Source: Ditylenchus dipsaci
Taxonomy: Eukaryota; Nematoda; Chromadorea; Rhabditida; Anguinidae
Direction: 5' to 3'
DNA length: 64,000 bases
Assembly: GCA_004194705.1 (NCBI GenBank)
Contig: SADC01000047.1
Coordinates: 1 to 64,000, forward strand
A program made the translations under genes and the position numbers. This document shows positions 23,501 through 32,419 of the stretch, in pieces; position 1 is the first letter of the stretch; every line of letters begins with the position of its first letter. A model generated the notes under the pieces. That model was not told the origin of the DNA. It made no database searches and worked only from the letters and a program-made list of their open reading frames with translations.

Positions 23501-25253
23501 CCGCAAGTGTCGTGTCACCGGTTTACCTTGGTCACCCAAGGCAAAAAGTCAAAATTTTCGAAAAAAAAAATTTTCCAAAAATGGTCTTCCGCCACCTAAA
23601 AACATGTTTTTTACACGTTTCAAGTGCTAAAACACACGAAAAAGTGGTTTAAATCGGTTTTCGGGGGTTGAAGGATAATACACTTTAGCCGACTAACGAC
23701 TGTGGAGCAATAAACTGATTGCGAAGAATTTCAGTTGAAATTATGATGATGAAGGAAGTTGCTTTGAAAAAAAAAATCGAAAGAATAAAAAGTAACATGA
23801 AGTCACTCAGAAATTCTGAGTCAGAATCAGTGTTTTCATAATTCACACTGACAATGACACTGACATGTCAGTTTAGCGAACCTGACATTTTTTAAAAGTG
23901 GTCGTAAACATCAAAAAAGTTGTTTTTTCGAAATTCTGTAAAGTGTGTTAGACAGCTGACGAATTTCTGATTGAGAAAGGTGTTATCATAGTTTTGACCT
24001 GTTTTTGAAAAAAAGTGTGAAAAAGTAAGTGTCAGTTTCATTTTTAATGTCAGTTTAGCAAAAAAGAGCCTAAACTGACACTGACATTTTTTGCTAAACT
24101 GACATTAAAAATAAAACTGACACTTACTTTTTTACACTTTTTTTCAAAGACAGGTCAAAACTCTGATAACACCTTTCTCAATCAGATATTCGTCAGCTGT
24201 CTAACACACTTTACAGAATTTCGAAAAAACAACTTTTTTGATGTCTACGACCACTTTTAAAAAATGTCAGGTTCGCTAAACTGACATGTCAGTGTCGATG
24301 TCAGTGTCACTGTCAGTGTGAATTATGAAAACACTAGTCAAAATGAGAAAAAACAGCAATAATCTTTAAAAAATTAAAAAGAAAATTGAATTGGCGCCAA
24401 AATTTAGGTCTAAATCATACCTAAGGTCTAAATTAGACCTTATGTCTTAGGTCTAATTTAGACCTGAGGTCTAAGGGTCTAATTTAAATTTGGCGGGTCT
24501 TTTTTTAGACCTAAAAATAGGTCTACGATAGGTCTAATTTTATATTGAATAGACCTAAATGCTCATCCCTGCCGTGAACTACAATATAGATAACCAGTGA
24601 ACAAAAACTAAAAACAAGGCTCAGACGAAAAAATGTAGCTGATATCGCAAAAGTATTTGATTTCGCGCCATTAAGCAGGTTTTCACCTAGCCATCCAATT
24701 GTCAGTGGAAGTCCATCTATTTGCCAGTGGGAGTCCCGCAAATTGACAATGGAAAGCCACAAACTACCCAAATTGCCAGTGGTACTCCGCCAAATTGCCC
24801 GACGCAATCGATGGGAGTCCATTGGTAATTTGTTGGTCTTCTACTGGCCATTTGCTGGAATCCACTGGATTAAATTCAGCTCTGATTACCTCGGGGGTAA
24901 AGGGTATGGGATAATTACCGTATATTCTCTATTAATCCAACCATGGGGATTATTTTCAACCCTGGAAAAATCCGGAAATTGTCAATCAATAGGCCTGAAC
25001 TCTGAAATCCTAGTCAAAAAATGGGGTAGGGGATTATTAGAGAATATACGGTACCCCAATTCATTTGGTACCAGCCATTTATTGATCTAATTTTAATTTT
25101 ATCTGATTTGTGTACATAATATTTTTAGATAAAGTCTCTCAAATAAAATTGGCCATGTCAAACATTAGCCTCCCACCACCTTCAGCCTGGGATAAAAACA
25201 TCACAGACAAAAAGTTGGCAGACTTGGTGCGTGAGTTGAAGAATAAGATGTGA
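17563..25253 (+). CDS. MEA1: MEA1 (male-enhanced antigen 1) homologue
   Basis: MEA1 is a small conserved acidic protein of poorly defined role. It was first described in mammalian spermatogenesis. Exons: 17563-17638 (MGPHLPENSHNTGING), 17701-17802 (GWRIGYEVEMNGIGIVNVYD), 21124-21317 (SSDSSEDVDDDDSEAKRAGY then RPLLTDAPL), 21371-21446 (LPPIVDKNCYTIPHKPVDIP) and 25129-25253. The last exon reads VSQIKLAMSNISLPPPSAWD, then NITDKKLADLVRELKNKM and stop. AGYxPL and the C-terminal IKxAMxxISLPxPxAW are the conserved MEA1 blocks. Phases match at every junction (25 codons+1, 34+1, 65, 25+1). Introns 2 (3.3 kb) and 4 (3.7 kb) are filled with foldbacks, whereas introns 1 and 3 are about 50-60 nt. The start matches the MGP of vertebrate MEA1. 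Confidence 0.85.
18110..18500. repeat. MULE-family foldback arms (TTGCGGAC tandem repeats)
   Basis: GGGTTGGCCAAACTTGCGGA starts a tandem of TTGCGGACxAAA units (18114-18290). Inverted units (GTCCGCAAATCTT) lie at 18408-18480. Same ends as the element with MULE transposase at 29.9-32.05 kb, so this is a non-autonomous relative. The right arm recurs at about 19680-19740. Confidence 0.6.
18605..19675. repeat. 1.07-kb palindrome
   Basis: GCACTTTGAATATGAGAAAC (about 18616) pairs with its complement at about 19655. Complementarity runs to the centre near 19140, where TGACATCGGATTCGTGTTC faces its inverse. A direct partial copy of the left arm follows at 19750-20030. Non-coding. Confidence 0.75.
20500..20652. 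repeat. Truncated CAGTGTTTTC-family MITE (GTCAAGGTCAAG arms)
   Basis: GTCAAGGTCAAGGTAAAGTC followed by the inverse, ending TTTTGAAAACACTG. The right end matches the intact copy at 27227-27711. The left terminal CAGTG is missing. Confidence 0.6.
20925..21115. repeat. Short palindrome (CAGGTAGTC arms)
   Basis: TTATGCATTATCGCGACTAC and CAGGTAGTCCCGATAATGCATAAG face each other across about 100 bases. It abuts the acceptor of MEA1 exon 3. Confidence 0.6.
21447..22518. other. MEA1 intron 4, first part: repeat copy, otherwise plain
   Basis: About 21530-21720 is a third, diverged copy of the repeat at 33.9-34.1 kb (GACGTTTTTTCCCAATTTTA, CATACTCATTTGCAACCTTA). The remainder is AT-rich with no structure that I can see. 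Confidence 0.45.
22519..22585 (+). repeat. Tandem ACTCATTTGATCC repeat
   Basis: Four units of about 16 bp. No partner arm was found. Confidence 0.6.
22586..23265. other. MEA1 intron 4, no gene; tRNA-like fragment
   Basis: Around 22630-22680, CTAGTCAGTAGGACTGACTC then GGGTTCAAATCCGTCTAG resembles A- and B-box spacing, with weak stems. Nothing else is recognised. Confidence 0.3.
23268..23645. repeat. Palindrome with GGCCGCAAGTGTC core
   Basis: AACATGTTTTAAAATGGGGG / AAAAACATGTTTTTTACACG and TTTTGACTTTTTGC / GGCAAAAAGTCAAAATTT pair across a core of CCGCAAGTGTCGG words. The two overlapping open frames are arm read-through. Confidence 0.5.
23828..24336. mobile_element. hAT-type MITE, CAGTGTTTTC end
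   Basis: Starts CAGTGTTTTCATAATTCACA; the right end is GAATTATGAAAACACTA. The flanks GTCAGAAT and GTCAAAAT form an 8-bp duplication with one change. It is almost fully palindromic, with ACTGACATTGACAC-like words. Confidence 0.75.
24370..24890. repeat. Tandem AGGTCTAAATTAGACC and CCAGTGGGAGTCC repeats
   Basis: The first block (24405-24550) is made of AGGTCTAA words. The second (24695-24870) has CCAGTGGxAGTCC, also found at 59.4-59.6 kb. The open frames over them are repeat-derived. Confidence 0.5.
24916..25053. mobile_element. Small TACCGTAT-ended MITE
   Basis: TACCGTATATTCTCTATTAA and ATTATTAGAGAATATACGGTA are inverted ends around a 138-bp palindrome with AACCATGGGGATTATT arms, about 80 bp upstream of the last MEA1 exon. 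Confidence 0.7.
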
Positions 25254-25771
25254 AGTTGGTGTTAATACCGTATTTCCTCTAAAAAGTGCCACTCCTTTTT
25301 TTTCAAAATCGTGTTTTTGGAATTATGTTTTGACCTGTTTTTTTTTGAAAAGTTCTGTCAGGCAAGATACCACTTATCTTGTAGCTCATCTCACTGGCTA
25401 CAAATTGAGTGGTAACTTGTCTGAGTAGAGTCTTAAAGGGGCGTGGTCACCTGTTACAAATTTTGGGCGTGCGGTCAATTGGTCTACATATTTTCACACG
25501 ATAAATTTCCACTCTGGTGAATTCCCTTCTGAATTTTCGAAGTTACAGGTTCAAATCCTGGTGCTAACAAACACTATTTTTACTTGAATAATAGCCATAA
25601 CTAGTTTGTATAAATTCATTAGACGTCAAAATGGATAGCAGAAAGACCTGTTACCTCCTCTGAACGGGGATCCATCTCTAAAATCTGAAATTTCAGATTT
25701 AGCTGAAAGTAATTAAAAATCATTGTACCCTATCCAGAATCGTGCCCTAAACACGGTTCGATAATGCTGTA
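25254..25771. other. Downstream of MEA1: orphan element end and tRNA-like word
   Basis: TACCGTATTTCCTCTAAAAA (25267) is one end of the TACCGTATT family without a visible partner. TTACAGGTTCAAATCCTGG (about 25548) looks like a B box. No gene. Confidence 0.35.
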
Positions 25772-25856
25772 CAGTCAAACCTCGATAAGCCGGCAGCCCT
25801 AGGGACCGACCTTAGGGTGCCGGTTTATCGGGTGCCGGTTTATCGAGGTTCGACTG
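25772..25856. mobile_element. Pogo-like mini MITE, CAGTCAAACCTCGATAA ends
   Basis: CAGTCAAACCTCGATAAGCC and GGTTTATCGAGGTTCGACTG bracket 85 bp and are flanked by TA on both sides. The ends are of the Tigger/pogo type. Confidence 0.8.
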
Positions 25857-26274
25857 TAACAGCAATTTGACTTGCAGGGACCCGAGTTTCGGAGTAACTT
25901 CGTACCTAGTAGGGTATTCAGGTGGTACTCAGGTTGTTGTAGTGCTTAAGTATCTGTATTCAGATCGAAGTGAGTTGGTAGTAGTACCCATGCTCAGTTG
26001 GTTTAGGTGGATTGACATACCAGGAGCTGGATGGATATCTAAGAAGGCAGGTTACAATAAGGAAGTTAACTTTTTGGTCTAATCAGTCAATATTCTCAAT
26101 TAACATCACAATGCACTCGAGCACGAGTGGTGAATATGGATATCCACCTAGGACAAAATTTTGTTTATATGTTTCGGCTTCGAAAAACTTTTACGTGCAC
26201 CAGTTCCAACAATCTGAAGATAATTGCACCTACTAAACTGTAATTGTAGCATTTTCACGAAGACTTAATGAATA
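25857..26274. other. Unassigned, with repeat similarity to 16.5-17.2 kb
   Basis: Words such as GGTATTCAGGTGGTACTCAG and GATATCCACCTAGG resemble the internal units of the 16-kb foldback. No gene. Confidence 0.3.
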
Positions 26275-27194
26275 CAGTCAACTCCCGATTTAGTGTACAC
26301 CCTGGAGACCGGCTCCAGGTGTACACTAAATCGAGTGTACACTAACCCCTTGCTCACAGTCCTTGGTCGAGGTCGTGGTCGAGGTCGATGTTGCTCACAG
26401 TCCTTAGTCGAGGTCTAGGTCGTAGTCGAGGTCGTGGTCGAGGTCGATGTGTGCTCACAGTCAAAAAACTCAAATAAAACGCTAGTAATTGATTAATTCA
26501 GTCCAAAAATGGCTTATTTCATCTTTTGTGAATGGTTTCAGGCCAAATAATAAGTGGTTGGTTTTGCCAAGACATGCTTTTAACATGTTTTTAGATGGTG
26601 GTTGACCCGTCTCACACTGTCCTAAACCGCTTCAAACCACCCGTAATTACACTCGCAACTCCCTAAACCCAACGCGAAAATTTAAGTTATTTTGCACCCA
26701 TATGGATTCGGCCCAGCAACTTCAGTTATGAGTATATGATGCACTACACCACCCTCTCTCCTTTTCAAGATCGCTCAGAACCCACTCCAGAGTGGCCAAA
26801 CAGCAAAATAATTGGTTTTTGGGGTTCACTAAAGAGGGTAAACTTTTCGTGAAAAATCGATTGAGCAAATCAGAATCCCCCAAGCTATTTTTTCCGAAAA
26901 ATTTGTTTCTCAATTGTCTCGAAAATCATTTAAATACACTTTTTGTGTATAAAATACACATTTACGAGACCACCCTAAGTTTGTATAGATCATTATGTCG
27001 GCCTTGGGTTGGCCGCTGCACGACCAAGACCAGCACATTTTTCATCTTAAAGGGGCATACCAGCGCGTTCCACGGTCAATTTCAAATTTGCAAAAGGCGG
27101 GGACCAGCCATATTCAAACGAGAATTATAACAAAATGCAAATTTTGTTATTCTGTAAAGAGCAATAACTTATCAAAAGCACTGTTTCAGTCTAA

Positions 27195-27765
27195 TAACAT
27201 GGTTAGCTCAGTGGTAATGTGCTGATCAGTGTTTTCAAAAGTCAAGGTCAAGTTCAAGGTCAAGGTCAAGGTAAAACTTGACTTTAAAACTTCAAGGTCG
27301 TTTTTCTCGATTTTTAGTAAGGAAAATGGGTCTGAATTTTTTTTCCTATCCCCTAAAGTCAAGATTTTTCGCTGAACAAAATGTACTTTTCAGAATAACG
27401 ATATAATTTTTGCACGATGAGATATAGCCTAAAGTCAAGGTAAAATCACCTTGATTTTAGCGAAAGTCAAGGTCAAGGTAAAATCAAGGTGATTTTACCT
27501 TGACTTTAGGCTATATCTCATCGTTCAAAAATTATAACGTTATTCTGAAAAGTACATTTTGTTCAGCGAAAAATCTTGACTTTAGGGGATAGGAAAAAAA
27601 ATTCAGACCCATTTTCCTTACTAAAAATCGAGAAAAACGACCTTGAAGTTTTAAAGTCAAGTTTTACCTTGACCTTGACCTTGAACTTGACCTTGACTTT
27701 TGAAAACACTGGTGCTGATGTAGTCCAAAAGTGGTCGAGTTCGATTCCAACACGGTGTATTGTTT
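27195..27765 (+). other. tRNA-like unit interrupted by a MITE
   Basis: CATGGTTAGCTCAGTGGTAA (27197-27216) is an A-box/D-arm look-alike. After removal of the element and one copy of GTGCTGAT, it continues to GTGGTCGAGTTCGATTCCAA (27730-27750), a B box. Acceptor pairing is not convincing, so this is tRNA-derived rather than a functional tRNA gene. Confidence 0.5.
27227..27711. mobile_element. hAT-type MITE, CAGTGTTTTC ends, inserted in tRNA-like unit
   Basis: CAGTGTTTTCAAAAGTCAAG and its exact complement end the element. Perfect 8-bp duplication GTGCTGAT at 27219-27226 and 27712-27719. It is almost a perfect palindrome made of GTCAAGGTCAAGG words. Confidence 0.9.
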
Positions 27766-27847
27766 TTTGTATGAAATGACAAATTATATGAAATGACAAT
27801 TTGTATCTAAAAATAATTCTCGTTTGAATATAACTGGTCCTCGCCTA

Positions 27848-28026
27848 CAGTCGAGTCTCGAGTTAACGTACCCCCTGGGTACCGGCCCTAGGGGTACGTT
27901 AAATCGAGGGGTACGTTATATCGGGGGTAAATTTGACGGAGTTTATTATTGGAGGGACCGGCCCTAGGGGTACGTTAAATCGAAGGGTACGTTAAATTGG
28001 GGGTACGTTAAATCGAGACTCGACTG
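27848..28026. mobile_element. Pogo-like MITE, CAGTCGAGTCTCGAGTTAACG ends
   Basis: CAGTCGAGTCTCGAGTTAAC at the left and AAATCGAGACTCGACTG at the right, TA on both sides. Internal GGGGTACGTTAAATCGA words repeat four times. Confidence 0.8.
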
Positions 28027-28760
28027 TATTGCAAATTTAAAATTGCTCGTGTAACGCGCTGGTATGCCCCTTTAGGGATTGATGCAGTTGTAGGTTAATA
28101 TGAAAAAATTATAAAATTTGAGCAGGCAGACTTATACTTCTGCAAATTTGTTGTTTATTAAGGCAATCAGGAGAAAAAAATTGCGCGAAAAAATCCCCAG
28201 AAGGAGCCAAGGCATATTTTTTCGGTGTCCGCATGAACACATATAGAGCCCCCTCTTTTGGTAAACCCCAAAAACAGTCATTTCTGGCTTGGGGCCATCT
28301 TTTGATAGGTTCTCGGTAATTCTTACAGGAAGGGTATTGTTGTGAAGCTTTATTTGATCATGGTCCAGGTTGCTGCTTCGAATCCCCTTATGTGCAAAAT
28401 TTATTAAACACGTTGAAAAATCGTGAAGCTACGAAACCGAGACCCTGGCCTGCAGCGCTTAGTCGAGGTCGCGGTCGAAGTCGATGGTGCTCACACTCCT
28501 TGGTCGAGGTCGTGGTCGAGGTCTTCAGGACAAAAAATTTGAAAAAATCGTGCAGAACATTTTCTACACGACAAAGAATTGATTTGAAGAAACTGAATAT
28601 CGAGCGTGGTCGATGTGATATCGACCTCGACTATGGATTATGAGCAACATCGACCTCGACCGAGGAGTGTGAGCGATATCGACCTCGACGACGACCTCGA
28701 CCCCGACATAGACCATGCTCACACTCATATCGACCTCGACGGGAGTTCGGGAGTTGACTG

Positions 28761-29669
28761 TACCCTGAAAATGACATTTTACTTTCATTAAACCGTCTTC
28801 AGCATGCTAAAATTAGCGCAGAAAACAGAATTTGGGATCTAAAAAAATAAAAAAATTGCGCCAAGTAGATGACTACTTTATTTGGTTGGTGCATGAATTA
28901 TCCGGCAGAACTGTGGTTGGGTTATAAAAAATATTCAAAATAAAAGGATACTTTTGAGAACAAAATTTTGAAAGAAAAAAAGCAGGGTTTAGGGGTATAT
29001 AGGTTGGCAAAGGATGATTTAGGAGGGGGTTTAAGGGATTTGTGGTCGTCGAGGTGATCTGAGATAGTATGGTTTATGAACCAGCTAAAAAGGGTTTGTG
29101 GTTGTCGAGGTGATCTGAGATAGTATGGTTTGTTAACCAGCTAAAAGCTGAAAATTTAAAAAAAAATCAAATCAGAGTTAATAACCAGACATTTAGAACA
29201 AAAAAGCTAGTTTAAATCAATTTGTAGATCAATTGACCTGCAGACCAATTGACCTGTAGATCAATTGACCGTAGACCAATTGACCGTAGACCAATTGACC
29301 GTAGATCAATTGACCTAGAGCCAAATTTCTTCCCGCCAATTCAAAAATTTTTTTCCGAATCATTGAACTTCTGTACAGATTTTTTTAACTTGGTTTTTAA
29401 CAAAACTGTACCTAAAATTAAATTCTGGGCCTTGTTTTGTTAGAAACCAAGTTGAAAAATCCGCACAAAAGTTCAATGATTCGGAAACTTTTTGAATTGG
29501 CGGGACAAATTAAAAAACAGGTGACCATGCCCCTTTGAAAAAGTGAGTCGAATACACAATGCCAAAAACACGATTTTGAACGAGGGAGGGGGCGCTTATT
29601 AGAGGAAACACGGAATAAATTCATCGTCGGTGTCACTTGCTTTCATCCACCTTGTTAGAAATTTCTGTA
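28761..29669. repeat. Mixed repeats between elements
   Basis: 29037-29148: two direct copies of a roughly 60-bp unit (GTCGAGGTGATCTGAGATAG). 29213-29320: seven units of CCGTAGACCAATTGA. 29330-29520: a palindrome with TCATTGAACTTCTGTACAGA arms, seen again at 41.5-41.75 kb. No gene. Confidence 0.5.
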
Positions 29670-29898
29670 CAGTCGACGCTCGAATTAGCTCACGCCCCAA
29701 CGTTCGTTCTCCCTCGGGTCTAACACTGTTTTTAATTCAATTTTTGAAAACTTTTGCTAGTTCTGTTTTTACAGTCTGGCCGGAAATATCGTCAGGATTC
29801 CGATTTTGCCGATCGTTTTTTGAAAATATTGCAATTTCATCATGAAAAAGCATGAACCGGTTATCCGATACCTTTTTTGAAAAAGGGTGTCAAATAAC

Positions 29899-32053
29899 GG
29901 GTTGGCCAGACTTGCGGACAACATTTTGCGGACGCAACATTTGCGGACGAAAATTTGTGGACAAAGATTTGCGGACTAGACTTCGCGGACCAAATTTAGC
30001 GAATGCAACATTTGCGGACGAACATTTGCTGGCCGACTTTTGCGGATAAACCGAAGTTTGGCAGAAAAGCAGCAGAAAAAAGAAGGTATATCAAGCCGGA
30101 GTGAAGGATGACAGCATTAAAAAACCATGGTTTTTGCGCGCAGTGGCATGTGCAAAATTTTAAATTGCGGGGGACACTTCTATTTTTTTTCACTCTCTAA
30201 TTCAAATTTCGATCAAAATACTGAATTTCACCCTCTAATTTCTAAATTTCGTCAGCTAATTAGTTTTTTTGTTTCTCATGTTGTTTTTTCTTCTTTAAGA
30301 TGCAATCACAAGTGATTCATAGTATTAACTTTGATGAGAGTCGAACACTTAACGGCTTAGCCTGCCATTCTGAGCTTCCTACGGCCCAAAGAGGGATGTG
30401 CTACTTTCATGTTGTGAAGAATCTAATCAGTGAACTGCCGAAAGCGAAGATCTACGAAGCTGCCTGCGATGAAAAAAAAAGCAGATGTGAATATTTTGGC
30501 TCATGCAACCTGCTATAAAGAGTTCCATGCAGGTTTGTAGTGTCTTCTAAATACAAAGCCTGAAGGAAACCTTGGTAATTATTAAATTCAGCTGCCCTTA
30601 TTCTTTTGAACTACTGGGATGATAAATGGTCAGCAACAGATCGTGTCTTTCAATCGCTGCAGAAATTTTTCAACTCTTGGCTCTTCCGGTCTACCTATCA
30701 TGGCTGGTTTTATCGATATGCAAGTGCAATTGGTCTGTCGATGTCATCGATTCCAACAAAGAATGGGTTGGAGGGCACTAACAACATGATACAGAAGGAC
30801 TACACACAAATGGAGTTGCTTGGGGTCTCCAGATTTCTTCTTCTGGTTAAGCAATATATGCGGGATCGAAGCATGGATCCACAAAGAAAGGTACCTTTTT
30901 GGTAATTGTACTTCATACTTTTATCATATACTTCAGGAGCCGATACAGGTGCCAACTGTTCCCAGAAGCCTCAATTGCAACATCCGCAAAACTATGGAGA
31001 GTCTTAGGAAAGAAAAGCGACCTTCGCTGTATTTCCAATATGCAAATGAATATATCTGGTTAATTAGTGCTAGCAGCTACAAAGGGAACGCTGAGGGTTT
31101 AAAGAAGCTCTGGGAAGAATTGGAAGGAGCAACGCGTTCAGAAAACAGAAGGTTTGTCTACACCAAATGGGCTCAATACAAGATGTTGCGTTCGTCATTC
31201 TACACAATGAAGAAGTCATCTTGCTTTGAAGGCTATATATCCTGCACGTGTCCAATTGGAATCAAAGACGAAGTTTGCAAGCACTCTCTGATGATAATGG
31301 AGTCTGAAAACCTTATTGATCCTTTGCCGCAGCCACTGGAGGGGAGACAAAAGAGAGGACGAAAGCGAAAAGTAGGACATGCATTAGAGAGAACATGATT
31401 TATCAATGTTGTTGTTATTTCTGCTGTTGTTATTGTTTTTATCGCTGTCTATAGCTGTTTCTGCTCAAAAGGCATGAATAAAATGGAGGATGCAGTCTAG
31501 GCTAAGATTTTGAATTCACATACAGGGATGGGCACGGGCCAGTATCGGAGCCGGGCTATCTGGAAAAATATTATCAAAAATTAAGTTTCTTTGAAATTAA
31601 ACTACGAACTGCTGAAATTCAGTAATTTACTGATGAAATTCAGTATTTTTTTGTAAAAGTTATAACCACTTATTCGGTCGTCGCTTTCATGCCTCTTTGA
31701 CCTCAGATCGTACATAGAGGAAGAAAAACATAACTTCATAAACAAAAAATCAGCAAACAAATTATTAGCTGACGAAATTTAGAAATTAGAGGGCGAAATT
31801 CATTATTTTGATCAAATTTGAATTAGAGGGTGAAAAAATTAATTAGAGGGCGAAATTCAGACGTTAGAGGGTGCATTTCAGTTACAGCCGTTTGCAAATC
31901 AAATCTTGCGTCCTTCAAATTTTCAAATCTTGCGTCCGCAACATTTGATCCGCAAAAGTTGAGGCGCAAAACCTCATCCGCAAAGCTTTGTCCGCAATAA
32001 TCACGTCTGGAAACACGCATCCGCAAAATATTGTCCGCAAGTCTGGCCAACCC
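29899..32053. mobile_element. Mutator-like foldback element with TTGCGGAC arms and transposase
   Basis: Ends GGGTTGGCCAGACTTGCGG and complement. Arms are tandem TTGCGGACxAAA units (29910-30050 and 31925-32045), the structure of foldback-type transposons. The flanks CAAATAAC and CAAATATAAC suggest a worn 9-bp duplication. Between the arms is a MULE transposase on the plus strand. Related arms without transposase occur at 18.1-18.5 kb. Confidence 0.75.
30300..31398 (+). pseudogene. MULE transposase, 5'-truncated, with SWIM zinc finger
   Basis: Three exons are seen: 30300-30532, about 30592-30890 and 30937-31398. The first has GMCYFHVVKNLISELPKAKI, the CxxH block of Mutator-like transposases. 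The second has SIPTKNGLEGTNNMIQKDYT, the TNN-containing block around the last catalytic acidic residue. The third ends in GYISCTCPIGIKDEVCKHSL, a SWIM zinc finger (CxC...CxH), then a basic tail. The N-terminal DNA-binding region and first catalytic Asp are absent. A run of nine A (about 30471) shifts the frame. It lies between the TTGCGGAC arms, so it probably belonged to that family. Decayed, or affected by an indel error. Confidence 0.85.
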
Positions 32054-32419
32054 CAAATATAACCAAATAACAGGGTTTTTTGCTTTTTTAATGATGAAAT
32101 TGCAGTATTTTCTAGAAATGATCGGCAAAATTGGAATCCTGACGATATTTCAGACCAGACTGTAAAAACAGAACTGGCAAAACTTTTCAAAAATTGGGTT
32201 AAAAAAGTGTTTGACCCAAGGTGGGAACGAACTTCTGGGGGTGCGCTAATTCGAGCGTCGACTTTATTGTCAATTTGTTCAAGTAAATGTCTATATAAAC
32301 CTTTTTACAACTGGCCTGATTATCTGTTGCATACTTGAAGTTGCCATGCTGCTTTTTAATTTCTGTTTATTCTTCACCACTACTAATACAAAAAAACAAT
32401 GTTTAATCCAGGCAGAATT

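Larger units (their letters stand above)
27051..28071. mobile_element. TTAA-flanked foldback with tRNA-like loop
   Basis: AGGGGCATACCAGCGCG and its complement CGCGCTGGTATGCCCCT face each other, flanked by TTAA and TTAG. Arms include GGGACCAGCCATATTCAAAC / GTTTGAATATAACTGGTCC. The loop carries a tRNA-like unit split by the MITE 27227-27711, and the right arm is split by the pogo MITE 27848-28026. Confidence 0.7.
26275..28760. mobile_element. 2.5-kb pogo-like foldback with GGTCGAGGTCG arms
   Basis: Left end CAGTCAACTCCCGATTTAGT, right end GAGTTCGGGAGTTGACTG, both flanked by TA. Arms contain GGTCGTGGTCGAGGTCGATG tandem units (26370-26450 and 28460-28740). The interior holds the TTAA foldback 27051-28071 and further nested MITEs. 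Confidence 0.65.
29670..32264. mobile_element. Pogo-like element enclosing a MULE
   Basis: Left CAGTCGACGCTCGAATTAGC; right CTAATTCGAGCGTCGACT, slightly worn. Arms of about 220 bp pair well (CTGTTTTTACAGTCTGGCCG / CAGACTGTAAAAACAG). The MULE at 29899-32053 sits between them. Confidence 0.65.

Noticed and set aside
26340..28740. GGTCGAGGTCG arrays as a coding repeat
   Set aside because: Arms are inverted and sit inside TA-flanked pogo-like ends; frames change between units.
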